64,000 nucleotides of DNA from Jiangella sp. DSM 45060 (GTDB lineage: Bacteria > Actinomycetota > Actinomycetes > Jiangellales > Jiangellaceae). The position numbers were made by a program, and so were the translations under genes. The stretch's first letter is position 1. Each line of letters opens with the position of its first letter. Location of the stretch: NCBI RefSeq assembly GCF_900105175.1, contig NZ_LT629771.1, positions 6,406,622 to 6,470,621 on the forward strand. The letters run 5' to 3'. Shown here piece after piece: positions 51,947 through 60,282 of this stretch. The notes under the pieces are model-generated. The model ran no database searches and had not been told where the DNA came from. It worked only from the letters and a program-made list of their open reading frames with translations.

Positions 51947-53551
51947 ATGCGTCACAGGGGGTGGCTGGCGGGTGTCGTCGTCGGACTGACGGCGTGCACG
52001 GCCGCGGACGCCGAGCCGGGCGACGTCGCGACCGAGCCCGAGCAGCAGCGCTTCACCGGCACGTTCCTGGTGCTCGAGGACGCCGAGCACGGGCCTCAGG
52101 TGTGCTACGGCGGCGCCCTCTTCAGCAACCCGCCGAAGTGCGGTGGGCCGGACATCCCGAACTGGGACTGGTCCGCCGTCGAGCACGAGTCCGTCGACGG
52201 TGTCAGGTGGGGCGACTACCAGGTCACCGGCACGTTCGACGGCACCGAGTTCACCCTGACCGAGCCGGCCGGGCCACCCGAGCCGCCGGGCATGGACGAC
52301 GGGCGCCCCGACCTCGACGCGCTGCTCGACACGCCCTGCGAGGCGCCGCCGGAAGGCTGGGTGCTCGTCGACATCGCCACCGCGAGCACCGAGGTCCTTG
52401 ACGCCGTCGTCGACTACGCGGCGGCGCTGCCCGGCTACGGCGGCCTCTGGGTCGACCGCTCCGTCGAGCAGCCGCCGGGCGTTCCACCGTCGGCGGCCGC
52501 CGCGGCGGCGATCCTCAACGTCAGCTTCACCGGCGACCTCGCCGCGCGCGAGGCCGAGCTGCGCGCCGTCTGGGGCGGCGCGCTCTGCGTCACGCAGGCC
52601 CGGCACGAGCACAGCCGGCTGGAGGAGATCCAGGCCGAGCTGGCCGGTGAGTTCGGCATCTACTCGGCGAGCGTGTCGGGACCGGAAAACCTGGTCGAGG
52701 TCGACGCGTTCATCGACGACGGCCTGCAGGAGCAGCTCGACGAGACCTACGGTCCCGGCACGGTCCGGGTGACGTCCGCCCTGCGGCCCGTGCCGCCCGA
52801 CGACGCACCGACGATCTACGCGGGCACGTTCACCGTCATCGAGTCGCGCGACGGCGACGTGAACGCCTGCTCGATGGTCATGGAGTCCTATCCGCCCGGC
52901 TGCGGCGGCGGCTTCGAGCTGCGCGGCTGGTCCTGGGAAGACGTGCGTGGCGAAGAGTCGTCCGACGGCGTGACCTGGGGCGACTACCACATCAAGGGGA
53001 CCTGGGACGGCACCGCGCTGACGCTGACCGCGCCGCCGGAGCCACCGCCGCCGTCCGGCCCGCGTGAGGATCTGAGCCAGCGCTTCGACACGCCCTGCCC
53101 CACCCCGCCCGGCGGCTGGGCGATCCTCGACGGCGCGTTGACGCACGCGACCGACTTCCAGCGCGCCCACGCGTACGCCCTGGCCGCACCCGGCTACGTC
53201 GACTCCTGGCTGGACCGCCATGTCGCACCCGAGGCCCGGTCGGCGACGGCGCCGGCCGAGGTGATCGTGAACTTCCGGTTCACCGGCGACCTCGCCACCC
53301 ACGAAGCCGCGCTGCGGAGCCTGTACGGCGGCGCCATCTGCGTCAGCCAGGCCGAGCGCAGCCAGCAGGAGATGGAGGCGACCGGCGCCGAGATCGCGGC
53401 CGCGCACGACGCCCTCGCCTGGACGGTCGAGTCACCGGCGAACACGGTGTGGATCCAGGTGATCGTCGACGACGGCCTGCAGGAGCGGCTCGACGAGGAG
53501 TACGGGCCGGGCCTGGTACGGGTCGAGGCTCTGCTGAAGCCGGTGGACTGA
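51947..53551 (+). CDS. Lipoprotein with two copies of an unassigned Cys-conserved domain
   Basis: 534 residues. A lipoprotein signal (MRHRGWLAGVVVGLTAC; lipobox LTAC, Cys17) is followed by two homologous units, about 34-278 and 288-534. Each has TGTF-VLE, a Cys pair (VCYGG...KCGGPDI in unit 1), GV-WGDY--TGT-DGT-LT, TPC--PP-GW, FTGDLA--EA-LR--GG--CV, and an end block VDDGLQE-LDE-YGPG-VRV. Four Cys per unit recur in register, suggesting two disulfides. I do not recognise the family. The start ATG sits within a GTGAC-ATGC-GTCAC palindrome, with a promoter-like TACGTCCTAG just upstream, so the mRNA may be leaderless. A shorter paralogue follows immediately. Confidence 0.8.
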   Translation: MRHRGWLAGVVVGLTACTAADAEPGDVATEPEQQRFTGTFLVLEDAEHGPQVCYGGALFSNPPKCGGPDIPNWDWSAVEHESVDGVRWGDYQVTGTFDGTEFTLTEPAGPPEPPGMDDGRPDLDALLDTPCEAPPEGWVLVDIATASTEVLDAVVDYAAALPGYGGLWVDRSVEQPPGVPPSAAAAAAILNVSFTGDLAAREAELRAVWGGALCVTQARHEHSRLEEIQAELAGEFGIYSASVSGPENLVEVDAFIDDGLQEQLDETYGPGTVRVTSALRPVPPDDAPTIYAGTFTVIESRDGDVNACSMVMESYPPGCGGGFELRGWSWEDVRGEESSDGVTWGDYHIKGTWDGTALTLTAPPEPPPPSGPREDLSQRFDTPCPTPPGGWAILDGALTHATDFQRAHAYALAAPGYVDSWLDRHVAPEARSATAPAEVIVNFRFTGDLATHEAALRSLYGGAICVSQAERSQQEMEATGAEIAAAHDALAWTVESPANTVWIQVIVDDGLQERLDEEYGPGLVRVEALLKPVD

Positions 53552-53596
53552 CGCGTGGCGCCGGAACGTCGCGACCGCCGACGCCGTCCAAGTGGC

Positions 53597-54436
53597 ATGC
53601 GTCACTTCGGGTGGATCCTCGCCGCGCCGGTCGCGGCCCTGCTGCTCGCCGCCTGCGGCGATGAGGAGGCGCCCCGCAGCGCCTCACCGTCGGACGAACC
53701 ATCGTCCACCAACCCCGGTCAGCTCTACACCGGCGTCTTCACCGTCCTCGAGGGCTGGGGGCACGGCCCGCAGTTGTGCTCCGGCGTGCGGGAGTCCTTT
53801 CCCCCACAGTGCGGCGGTCCCGACATCGCCGGCTGGAACTGGGACGAGGCGCCCGACGCCGAGTCGGCCGATGGCGTCACGTGGGGGTTCTACTCCGTCA
53901 CGGGCACCTGGGACGGCACCCGCTTCACGCTGACCGAGCCGCCGCTGGCCGGCACCGCCACCTCGCCGGTGGCCCCCGACGCCTCCGAGTTCGATTTCTC
54001 GCCGCCGTGCGAGCCACCGGCCGGCGGCTGGGTCGTCGTCGACGCCGCCACCGCTGACGAGGCGGGCCGTGCGGCGGCCGAGGACTATGCGTACGCCCAG
54101 CCCGACTTCGCCGGCACCTGGATCGACAGTCTCGCCCGGCCCAACATCCTCACGTTCAGCTTCACCGGCGACCTCGAGACCCACGAGGCCGCGCTGCGCG
54201 GTCTCTGGGGCGGTCCGCTGTGCGTCACCGGGGCGGAGCGCAGCATGCAGGAGCTGATCGCGATCCAGGACGAGATCGTCGCCGCCGGCCCCGGCGTTCC
54301 GGCGACCGCCCTCGACCTCGTCAGCGGGGAAGTGACGCTGGACGTGTTCGTCGAGGACGGGCAGCAGGCCGAGCTGGACGAGCGGTACGGCGAGGGCGTC
54401 GTCCGGGTGAGCGCCGCGCTGCGGCCGGTCGAGTGA
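53597..54436 (+). CDS. Lipoprotein with one copy of the same Cys-conserved domain
   Basis: 279 residues. Signal with a perfect lipobox (LLAAC, Cys20), a Ser/Pro-rich linker and one unit like those of the preceding gene: LYTGVFTVLEG, LCSG...QCGGPDIAGWNWDE, GVTWGFYSVTGTWDGTRFTLTEPP, PCEPPAGGWVVVDAAT, FTGDLETHEAALRGLWGGPLCV and a VEDGQQAELDERYGEGVVRVSAALRPVE end. All four Cys of the unit are kept. ATG 53597 is preferred to an upstream frame start because it gives the lipobox and matches the MRH start of the paralogue. It probably arose by duplication; function unknown. Confidence 0.8.
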   Translation: MRHFGWILAAPVAALLLAACGDEEAPRSASPSDEPSSTNPGQLYTGVFTVLEGWGHGPQLCSGVRESFPPQCGGPDIAGWNWDEAPDAESADGVTWGFYSVTGTWDGTRFTLTEPPLAGTATSPVAPDASEFDFSPPCEPPAGGWVVVDAATADEAGRAAAEDYAYAQPDFAGTWIDSLARPNILTFSFTGDLETHEAALRGLWGGPLCVTGAERSMQELIAIQDEIVAAGPGVPATALDLVSGEVTLDVFVEDGQQAELDERYGEGVVRVSAALRPVE

Positions 54437-54495
54437 GCTCTGCCGCTGGCAGACAACGGTGACGCACGCCCGTCCCGCTGGTTAGCGTCGAGCCC

Positions 54496-55533
54496 ATGAG
54501 TGGTCACGCGATCGTCGTCGGCAGCACCGGCCAGATCGGCCGCGCCGCCGTGGAGTCCCTGCTCGACGACGGCTGGTCGGTCACGGCCGTGCACCGGGGC
54601 AGCACCGAAGCGCCGTCCGGCTGGGCGCGGCGCGGCGTCGACGAGCGGCTGGCCGACCGCGCGGACCTCGCCGGTGTGCTGCGCGAGACCGGCGGCGCCG
54701 ACGTCCTGCTCGACACCATCGCCTACGACGACGCCGACGCGCGGCTGCTGCTCGGCCTGGCCGGCGACGTCGGCTCGCTGATCGTCGCCTCCAGCGCCTC
54801 GGTGTACGCCGACGACGCGGGCCGCACCCTGGACGAGGCGACCGGGCCGGACGACTTCCCGCGCTTCGCCGCGCCCGTCCCGGAGACCCAGGCGACGGTG
54901 CCGCCCGGCCCGGCCACGTACTCGACGCGGAAGATGCTGCTGGAGCAGACCCTGCTCGACGACGGACGGCTACCGGTCACCGTGCTGCGGCCGTGCGCCA
55001 TCCACGGCCCCGGCAGCACCAGCCCGCGCGAGGTCTGGCCGCTGCTGCGCGCGCTGGACCGCCGGCCGCGCATCCCGCTGGCGCACGGCGGGCACAGCCG
55101 GTTCCACACCACGAGCGCGCCGAACCTCGGCGAGCTGGTCCGGCTCGCGGCGGCGCGCCCGGGCGGCCGCGTCCTCAACGCCGGCGACCCGGAGCCGCCG
55201 TCCGTCGCCGACATCGTCCTGGCCGTCAGCGCGACCGCCGGTCACGAGCCGGAACTGGTGCCGCTGGACGGTGCGCCGGAGTCGCGGGTGGGCCGCACCC
55301 CGTGGTCGGTGCCGCGCCCGTTCCTCGTCTCCATGACGGCGGCGGCGACGGAGCTGGGCTACGCGCCGGTCGCGACCTACGCCGAGGCGGTCGAGTGGAC
55401 GTCGGCCTGGCTGCGCGGCCGGCTGGCCGAGCGGCCGTGGCGCGAGGCGTTCCCGCTGCTGGCGCAGTTCTACGGCGACGCGATGGACGACTACGCCGCC
55501 GAGGACGAGCTGCTCGCGTCGCGCCGGAACTGA
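54496..55533 (+). CDS. NAD-dependent epimerase/dehydratase (SDR-like)
   Basis: 345 residues, extended SDR fold: Rossmann motif IVVGSTGQIGRAAVE (5-19), SSASVYAD, and YSTRKMLLEQTLL (Tyr-x-x-x-Lys-like; YSTRK) near residue 138. Downstream PCAIHGPGSTSPREVWPLLRAL. It resembles UDP-sugar epimerase-like or isoflavone-reductase-like proteins; the substrate is unknown. A TTAGCGT -10 seven bases or so before the ATG implies a leaderless mRNA. The end overlaps the DUF3054 gene on the other strand by 43 bases. Confidence 0.85.
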   Translation: MSGHAIVVGSTGQIGRAAVESLLDDGWSVTAVHRGSTEAPSGWARRGVDERLADRADLAGVLRETGGADVLLDTIAYDDADARLLLGLAGDVGSLIVASSASVYADDAGRTLDEATGPDDFPRFAAPVPETQATVPPGPATYSTRKMLLEQTLLDDGRLPVTVLRPCAIHGPGSTSPREVWPLLRALDRRPRIPLAHGGHSRFHTTSAPNLGELVRLAAARPGGRVLNAGDPEPPSVADIVLAVSATAGHEPELVPLDGAPESRVGRTPWSVPRPFLVSMTAAATELGYAPVATYAEAVEWTSAWLRGRLAERPWREAFPLLAQFYGDAMDDYAAEDELLASRRN

Positions 55534-55964
55534 CGCGCCACGACCCGCCAGCCGACCAGGAACGCGCCCAGCACCAGCGTCGCCACGGCGACGAACGAGG
55601 GCGCTGTCCCCTGGCCCGACGCCGCCCGCAGCAGCATGCCGACGGCCACCGTCGCCATCCACACAGTGACGCCGGTCGCGAGGGACGCAGGGTGGCGGCG
55701 GGGAGAGCGGGGGCCGGGGGATGCCGGCAGGGGTTGGCTCGGGCGTCCGAGCGAGGAACGAGCGAGGCGGGCGGGGCCGGCATCCCCCGGCCCCCGCCAC
55801 CGAAGCGCGATCAGCGTCCATGTCAGAGCGAGCCCGGCCAGGAACGGCCATGCCGTGCGGGCCAGCCCGGCCAGCGACAGCGGATCGTCGTGCGTCCGCC
55901 GTCCGATCAGCACGAACACCAGCACCAGGACGACGTCGACGGCGAGCGCCGGCCCCGTTCTCAC
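55491..55964 (-). CDS. DUF3054 membrane protein carrying an in-frame palindromic element
   Basis: 157 residues; DUF3054 proteins are usually near 120-130. The four-helix pattern is clear: VDVVLVLVFVLIGRRTHDD (helix 1), AWPFLAGLALTWTLIAL (helix 2, to about 54), then TGVTVWMATVAVGMLLRAASGQGT and FVAVATLVLGAFLVGWRVVA. Between helices 2 and 3, residues about 57-89 (GPGDAGPARLARSSLGRP and on) are encoded by palindromic element copy 4 and have no counterpart in the family. GTG 55964 overlaps the CCA-transferase stop (GTGA). The insert keeps the frame open, so the protein probably still folds with an enlarged loop. Confidence 0.82.
   Translation of the reverse strand: MRTGPALAVDVVLVLVFVLIGRRTHDDPLSLAGLARTAWPFLAGLALTWTLIALRWRGPGDAGPARLARSSLGRPSQPLPASPGPRSPRRHPASLATGVTVWMATVAVGMLLRAASGQGTAPSFVAVATLVLGAFLVGWRVVARQFRRDASSSSSAA
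55707..55797 (+). repeat. Palindromic element, copy 4, inside the DUF3054 gene
   Basis: Perfect 22-bp arms (55707-55728 and 55776-55797) around a core of 47 nt, one base shorter than in the other three copies. The CGAGCGAGG pair and inner GCCGGC are conserved. The arm sequence is unique to this copy. It lies wholly within the coding region of the DUF3054 gene, antisense to it. Confidence 0.9.
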
Positions 55965-57427
55965 GCCGAGGCCTCCGGCTGCTCGGACCACCACCGCAGC
56001 AGCTCCGCCCGCGCGTCGTCCTCGGACAGCACGCCGTGGTCGAGCCGGACCTCGAGCAGGTGGTGGTAGGCGCGGCCGACCAGCGGGCCCGGCCGGATGC
56101 CCAGGATCTGCATGATCTGGTTGCCGTCGAGGTCGGGCCGGATGGCGGCCAGCTCTTCCTCTTCTGCCAGCCGGGAGATGCGCTCCTCGAGGCTGTCGTA
56201 CGACTGCTGCAAGGCCAGCGCCTTGCGCCGGTTGCGCGTCGTGCTGTCGGCGCGGGTCAGGACGTGCAACCGCTCGACCTCCGGCCCGGCGTCGCGGACG
56301 TAGCGGCGCACCGCGGAGTCGGTCCACTCGCCGCCGCCGTAGCCGTGGAAGCGCAGGTGCAGCTGGATGAGCTGGGTGACGCTGTCGATGACGGCGGACG
56401 GGTAGCGCAGCGCCGTGAGCCGCTTGCGGGCCAGCTTCGCGCCGACGACGTCGTGGTGGTGGAAGCTCACGCCGCCGCCGGCCTCGAACTTGCGGGTGCG
56501 CGGCTTGCCGATGTCGTGCAGCAGCGCCGCCAGCCGGGTGACGAGGTCGGGGCCGCCGCCGGGCAGCCGCCGCTCCAGCTCGATGGCCTGCTCGAGCACC
56601 GTCAGCGAGTGCTCGTAGACGTCCTTGTGCCGGTGGTGCTCGTCGATCTCGAGCCGCAGCGCGGGCAGCTCGGGCAGCACGTGGCCGGCGATGCCGGTGT
56701 CGACCAGCAGCGTCAGCCCGGTGCGCGGCGCCGACGACAGCAACAGCTTGGTCAGCTCGTCGCGGACCCGCTCGGCCGACACGATGTCGATGCGCCCGGC
56801 CATGTCGGTCATCGCGGCGACCACCTCGGGCGCCACCTCGAAGCCGAGCTGCGACGCGAACCGCGCGGCGCGCATCATGCGGAGGGGGTCGTCGGAGAAC
56901 GACTGCTCCGGCGTGCCGGGCGTGCGGATGACCCGGCTGCCGAGGTCGGCCAGCCCGCCGAACGGGTCGACGAACTCGCGGCCGGGCAGCAGCACCGCCA
57001 TGGCGTTGACGGTGAAGTCGCGGCGCAGGAGGTCGTCGGTGATGGACGCGCCGTACGCGACCGCCGGCTTGCGGCTGGCGGGGTCGTAGCTGTCGGCGCG
57101 GTACGTGGTGATCTCGATCTGGAAGCCGTCCTTGGTGCCGCCGATGGTGCCGAACTTCTGCCCGACGTCCCACAGGCTGTCGACCCACCCCGCGAGCAGG
57201 CGCTTCGTCTCTTCGGGCCGGGCCGACGTGGTGAAGTCGAGGTCCTGGCCCAGACGGTCGAGCAGGGCGTCGCGGACGGAGCCGCCGACCAGCGCCAGCT
57301 CGTGCCCGGCGGCCTGGAAACGAGCGCCCAGTTCGTCGGCGACGGGCGCGATGCGCAGCAACTGCCGCACCGCCTGCCGCTGCGCCTTCGAGAGCACGTG
57401 GTTCGCCGCTTCCTTCGTTCCGATCAC
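55961..57427 (-). CDS. CCA tRNA nucleotidyltransferase
   Basis: 488 residues. Nucleotidyltransferase head: ALVGGSVRDALLDRLGQDLDFTT (G-G-x-V-R-D and catalytic DxD), RRDFTVNAMAV and SFSDDPLRMMRAARFASQLGF. An HD-type module follows (YEHSLTVLEQAIE; RLAALLHDIGKPRT; FHHHDVVGAKLA), which bacterial CCA enzymes use for repair phosphatase/phosphodiesterase activity. It restores the 3'-CCA of tRNAs. GTG 57427 is chosen because the family N-terminus starts near here. Its divergent NUDIX neighbour and order match the mycobacterial pcnA/mutT4 region. Confidence 0.94.
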   Translation of the reverse strand: MIGTKEAANHVLSKAQRQAVRQLLRIAPVADELGARFQAAGHELALVGGSVRDALLDRLGQDLDFTTSARPEETKRLLAGWVDSLWDVGQKFGTIGGTKDGFQIEITTYRADSYDPASRKPAVAYGASITDDLLRRDFTVNAMAVLLPGREFVDPFGGLADLGSRVIRTPGTPEQSFSDDPLRMMRAARFASQLGFEVAPEVVAAMTDMAGRIDIVSAERVRDELTKLLLSSAPRTGLTLLVDTGIAGHVLPELPALRLEIDEHHRHKDVYEHSLTVLEQAIELERRLPGGGPDLVTRLAALLHDIGKPRTRKFEAGGGVSFHHHDVVGAKLARKRLTALRYPSAVIDSVTQLIQLHLRFHGYGGGEWTDSAVRRYVRDAGPEVERLHVLTRADSTTRNRRKALALQQSYDSLEERISRLAEEEELAAIRPDLDGNQIMQILGIRPGPLVGRAYHHLLEVRLDHGVLSEDDARAELLRWWSEQPEASA

Positions 57428-57517
57428 GACGGACCAGCCTACGGGGCGACACCCCCGGGATCCCAACCGCTTTCGCTGCTACGCAGGTTGCGGCCGCATC
57501 CCAGCTACTCTGGACGT

Positions 57518-58099
57518 ATGCCCGGCTCGCCGTCCTCGCCAGCCGACGGTCCGCACCATCGGCGACGTCGGGGCGCGAGGCGACGGCGCAAGGCCGGCCG
57601 GCCGCGGCTGCGCACCGTCCGCGAGACCTCAGCGGGGGGCCTGGTGGTCGACCACTACGAGCACCCGTCGAGCGTCGCGCTCATCGGCCGCATCGACCGC
57701 CGCGGACGGCTGGAGTGGGTGCTGCCCAAGGGACACGTCGAGGCAGGTGAAACGCCCGAGGAAGCTGCGGTGCGGGAGGTATCGGAGGAAACTGGTCTGC
57801 AGTCGAGGGTCGTCACCCCGGTCGGCGACATCGACTACTGGTTCGTGGCGGACAATCGGAGGATCCACAAGACGGTGCACCACTTTCTCCTCGAGGCCAC
57901 CGGTGGGAGTCTGAGCACCGACGACGTGGAGGTGAGCGAAGTGGCCTGGGTGCCACTGGACGAGCTGGCCGGACGGATGCGCTATGCGTCCGAACGGCGG
58001 CTGGCGCGACGGCTGCGCGAGCTGCTCCCGGACTCGCCCGGCGACACCGCCGCGAGCACCGTCGCCGAATCGGGCGGCACCCGGAAGGACCGGTCATGA
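57518..58099 (+). CDS. NUDIX hydrolase (MutT4-like)
   Basis: 193 residues. A basic Arg-rich N-terminal stretch precedes the Nudix box GHVEAGETPEEAAVREVSEETGL (starting about residue 72). Family members hydrolyse nucleoside diphosphates linked to another group. TACTCTGGACGT directly before the ATG looks like a -10 followed by a leaderless start. It is the first gene of the NUDIX-DUF6049-murJ-sigM run and diverges from the CCA gene. Confidence 0.92.
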   Translation: MPGSPSSPADGPHHRRRRGARRRRKAGRPRLRTVRETSAGGLVVDHYEHPSSVALIGRIDRRGRLEWVLPKGHVEAGETPEEAAVREVSEETGLQSRVVTPVGDIDYWFVADNRRIHKTVHHFLLEATGGSLSTDDVEVSEVAWVPLDELAGRMRYASERRLARRLRELLPDSPGDTAASTVAESGGTRKDRS

Positions 58100-60282
58100 G
58101 GCTGCCCGGCCTCCGCGCCCTCGCCGCCCTCTGCGCTCCCGCCGCCGTCATCGGCGTGGGGCTGCTGGCCCCTGGCACGGCCGCGGCCGAGGAGCCGGCG
58201 CCCGACGCCGGCGCGCTGACCGCCGAGACCACCCTGACCGGTGTCTCGCCGGGCGTCCTCACCCCTGACGACGACGCCATCACCCTCACCGGCACGGTGC
58301 GCAACACCGGCGAGGAGCCGATGAGCAACGTCCAGGCGCTGCCGCGGTTCAGCACCAACCGAGTCGAGTCGCGCGACGAGATCCGCGCCATCGGCACCGA
58401 CGAGGAGCTGTACTGGGGGTCGCGCGACAGCGACGGCTTCGACCTCGTCGCCGACACCCTCGAACCGGGCCAGGCCGCCGAGTTCTCCGTCACGATCACC
58501 AGCGAGCAGCTGGGCTTCGACGCCAACGGCGTCTACGTGGTCGGCGTCGACGTCCTGGCCTCGCCGCTCGACAGCTCCGACCGCGCGCGCTTCACCAGCC
58601 GCACCGTCGTGCCCTGGATCGACGCCCCTGACGAGCTCCCGTCCGTCCCCGTCGCCATGCTCTGGCCGCTGGCGGCCCGGCCGGCGTTGTTGCCCGACGG
58701 CACCCTCGCCGACGAGACGCTGGCCGAGCAGCTGGGCACCGGCGAGCCGCTGTCGGCCGTCCTCGAGGCCGGCGCCGAGGCGCCCGTCACCTGGGCCGTC
58801 GACCCCGACCTCCTCGACACCGTGTCCGTGCTGTCCGACGGCTACAGCGTGGTCACGCCCGAGGGCACCATCGACGGCTCGCAGGCCAACACCGACGCCG
58901 CCCTGGCCTGGCGCGAGCGGTTCGACGAGGTCACCCAGGACCACGACGTCTGGATGCTGCCGTACGCGCTGCCCGACGTCGGCGCCTTCGACGAGCACGA
59001 CGCCGCCCTCGCCGGCACGCTGAGCCGGCAGTCGCTGGCGGCGAGCGAGGCCGCGGCCGAGCAGCTGCCCGCCGCCACGTCCGGCGTCGCCTGGCTCGAC
59101 GGCGCCGTCACCGACGACGTCCTGACGACGCTGGCCGACGCCGGCGCCGGCACCGTCGTCGTCCCGTCCGACGCGGTCGAGGCCACCGACCAGGACGATG
59201 CCGACCACAGCGAGGCCGGCGCGCTCGGCGAGGTCGCCGCCGGCGACACAACGCTGCGTGTCGTCGCCGCCGACGCCGGGCTCAGCTCGGCCATCGCCGA
59301 CGCCGTCGCGGCCGGCGACCCCACCGCCGGCGCCGCCGACCTCCAGCAGCGCTGGATCGCCGAGACCGCCATGGTCGCGCTCGCCGCCGCCGACGACGAC
59401 ACCGAGCCGCCGCTGCTGGTCGCCGCGCCGCCGCTGCGCTGGCGCCCGGCCGAGCCCATCCCGCAGAGCCTTGTCGCCACGTGGACGTCCAGCACCTGGG
59501 TCGAACCGGTCGGCCTCACCGACCTCGTCGGCACCGGCGAGGCGCCGGAGGTTTCGACGGCGCCGTCCGAGGGCACGACCTCGCTGCCGGAAGCCAACGT
59601 CGCCGCCACCGCCGCGCTGCGCGACGACGCCACGCAGTACACCACCCTGCTGGCCGACCCCGAGGACGTGACCACCGCGCTCGACCACGCCACCCTGCGC
59701 TCGGCGTCCACCGGCTGGCGCGACAACCCCGACACCGGGGTCTCCTACGCCAGGGGCATCGGCGACGCCCTCTCCCGGCGCATCGAGCGGGTCAGCATCA
59801 CCGTGCCCGAGTCGGTCACGCTGTCCAGCCGGACCGGATCCTTCCCGCTCACCGTCACCAACGACCTGCCCGACGCCGTCAACGTCCGGCTCCAGGTGCG
59901 GTCCGAGAACCCCGACCGCCTGCGCGTCTCCGAGGTCGAGACCCAGGAGATGGGCCCGGGCGAGCAGAAGCTGGTCGAGGTCACGGCGCAGGCCGCGGCG
60001 AACGGCCGGGTTCCCATCGAGGTGCAGCTGACCACCGACGACGGCGAGCCCATCGGGAACCCGGTGGCCACCGTCGTCAACGCCACCGAGTACGGCACCA
60101 TCGGCTGGGTCATCGTCGGCGGGGCCGGCGCGCTGTTCCTCGGCGCCATCGTCCGCCGTACGCTGCGCAGCCGGCGGCCGCGCCGGCGCCGTCGTCCCGA
60201 CGACTCGCCCGACCCAGCCGGAGGCAGCGTTCTCGACGAGCTTCCCGCGGAGGCGAGGCCCACCCAGGAGGCAGCGCGGTGA
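58096..60282 (+). CDS. DUF6049-family secreted/anchored protein
   Basis: 728 residues, with a signal peptide (about 1-37, AAVIGVGLLAPGTAAAEEP), a beta-rich N-terminal domain, a middle region with ITVPESVTLSSRTGSFPLTVTNDLPDAVNVRLQV (Ig-like), a TM near 675-695 (WVIVGGAGALFLGAIV) and a basic cytoplasmic tail. Conserved actinobacterial neighbour of murJ (Rv3909 in M. tuberculosis); function unknown. ATGA overlap with the NUDIX gene and GTGA overlap with murJ show tight coupling. Confidence 0.9.
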   Translation: MRLPGLRALAALCAPAAVIGVGLLAPGTAAAEEPAPDAGALTAETTLTGVSPGVLTPDDDAITLTGTVRNTGEEPMSNVQALPRFSTNRVESRDEIRAIGTDEELYWGSRDSDGFDLVADTLEPGQAAEFSVTITSEQLGFDANGVYVVGVDVLASPLDSSDRARFTSRTVVPWIDAPDELPSVPVAMLWPLAARPALLPDGTLADETLAEQLGTGEPLSAVLEAGAEAPVTWAVDPDLLDTVSVLSDGYSVVTPEGTIDGSQANTDAALAWRERFDEVTQDHDVWMLPYALPDVGAFDEHDAALAGTLSRQSLAASEAAAEQLPAATSGVAWLDGAVTDDVLTTLADAGAGTVVVPSDAVEATDQDDADHSEAGALGEVAAGDTTLRVVAADAGLSSAIADAVAAGDPTAGAADLQQRWIAETAMVALAAADDDTEPPLLVAAPPLRWRPAEPIPQSLVATWTSSTWVEPVGLTDLVGTGEAPEVSTAPSEGTTSLPEANVAATAALRDDATQYTTLLADPEDVTTALDHATLRSASTGWRDNPDTGVSYARGIGDALSRRIERVSITVPESVTLSSRTGSFPLTVTNDLPDAVNVRLQVRSENPDRLRVSEVETQEMGPGEQKLVEVTAQAAANGRVPIEVQLTTDDGEPIGNPVATVVNATEYGTIGWVIVGGAGALFLGAIVRRTLRSRRPRRRRRPDDSPDPAGGSVLDELPAEARPTQEAAR

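Noticed and set aside
34384-55797. CRISPR array made of the repeated elements
   Set aside because: The copies are kilobases apart, not regularly spaced, and no cas gene is present.
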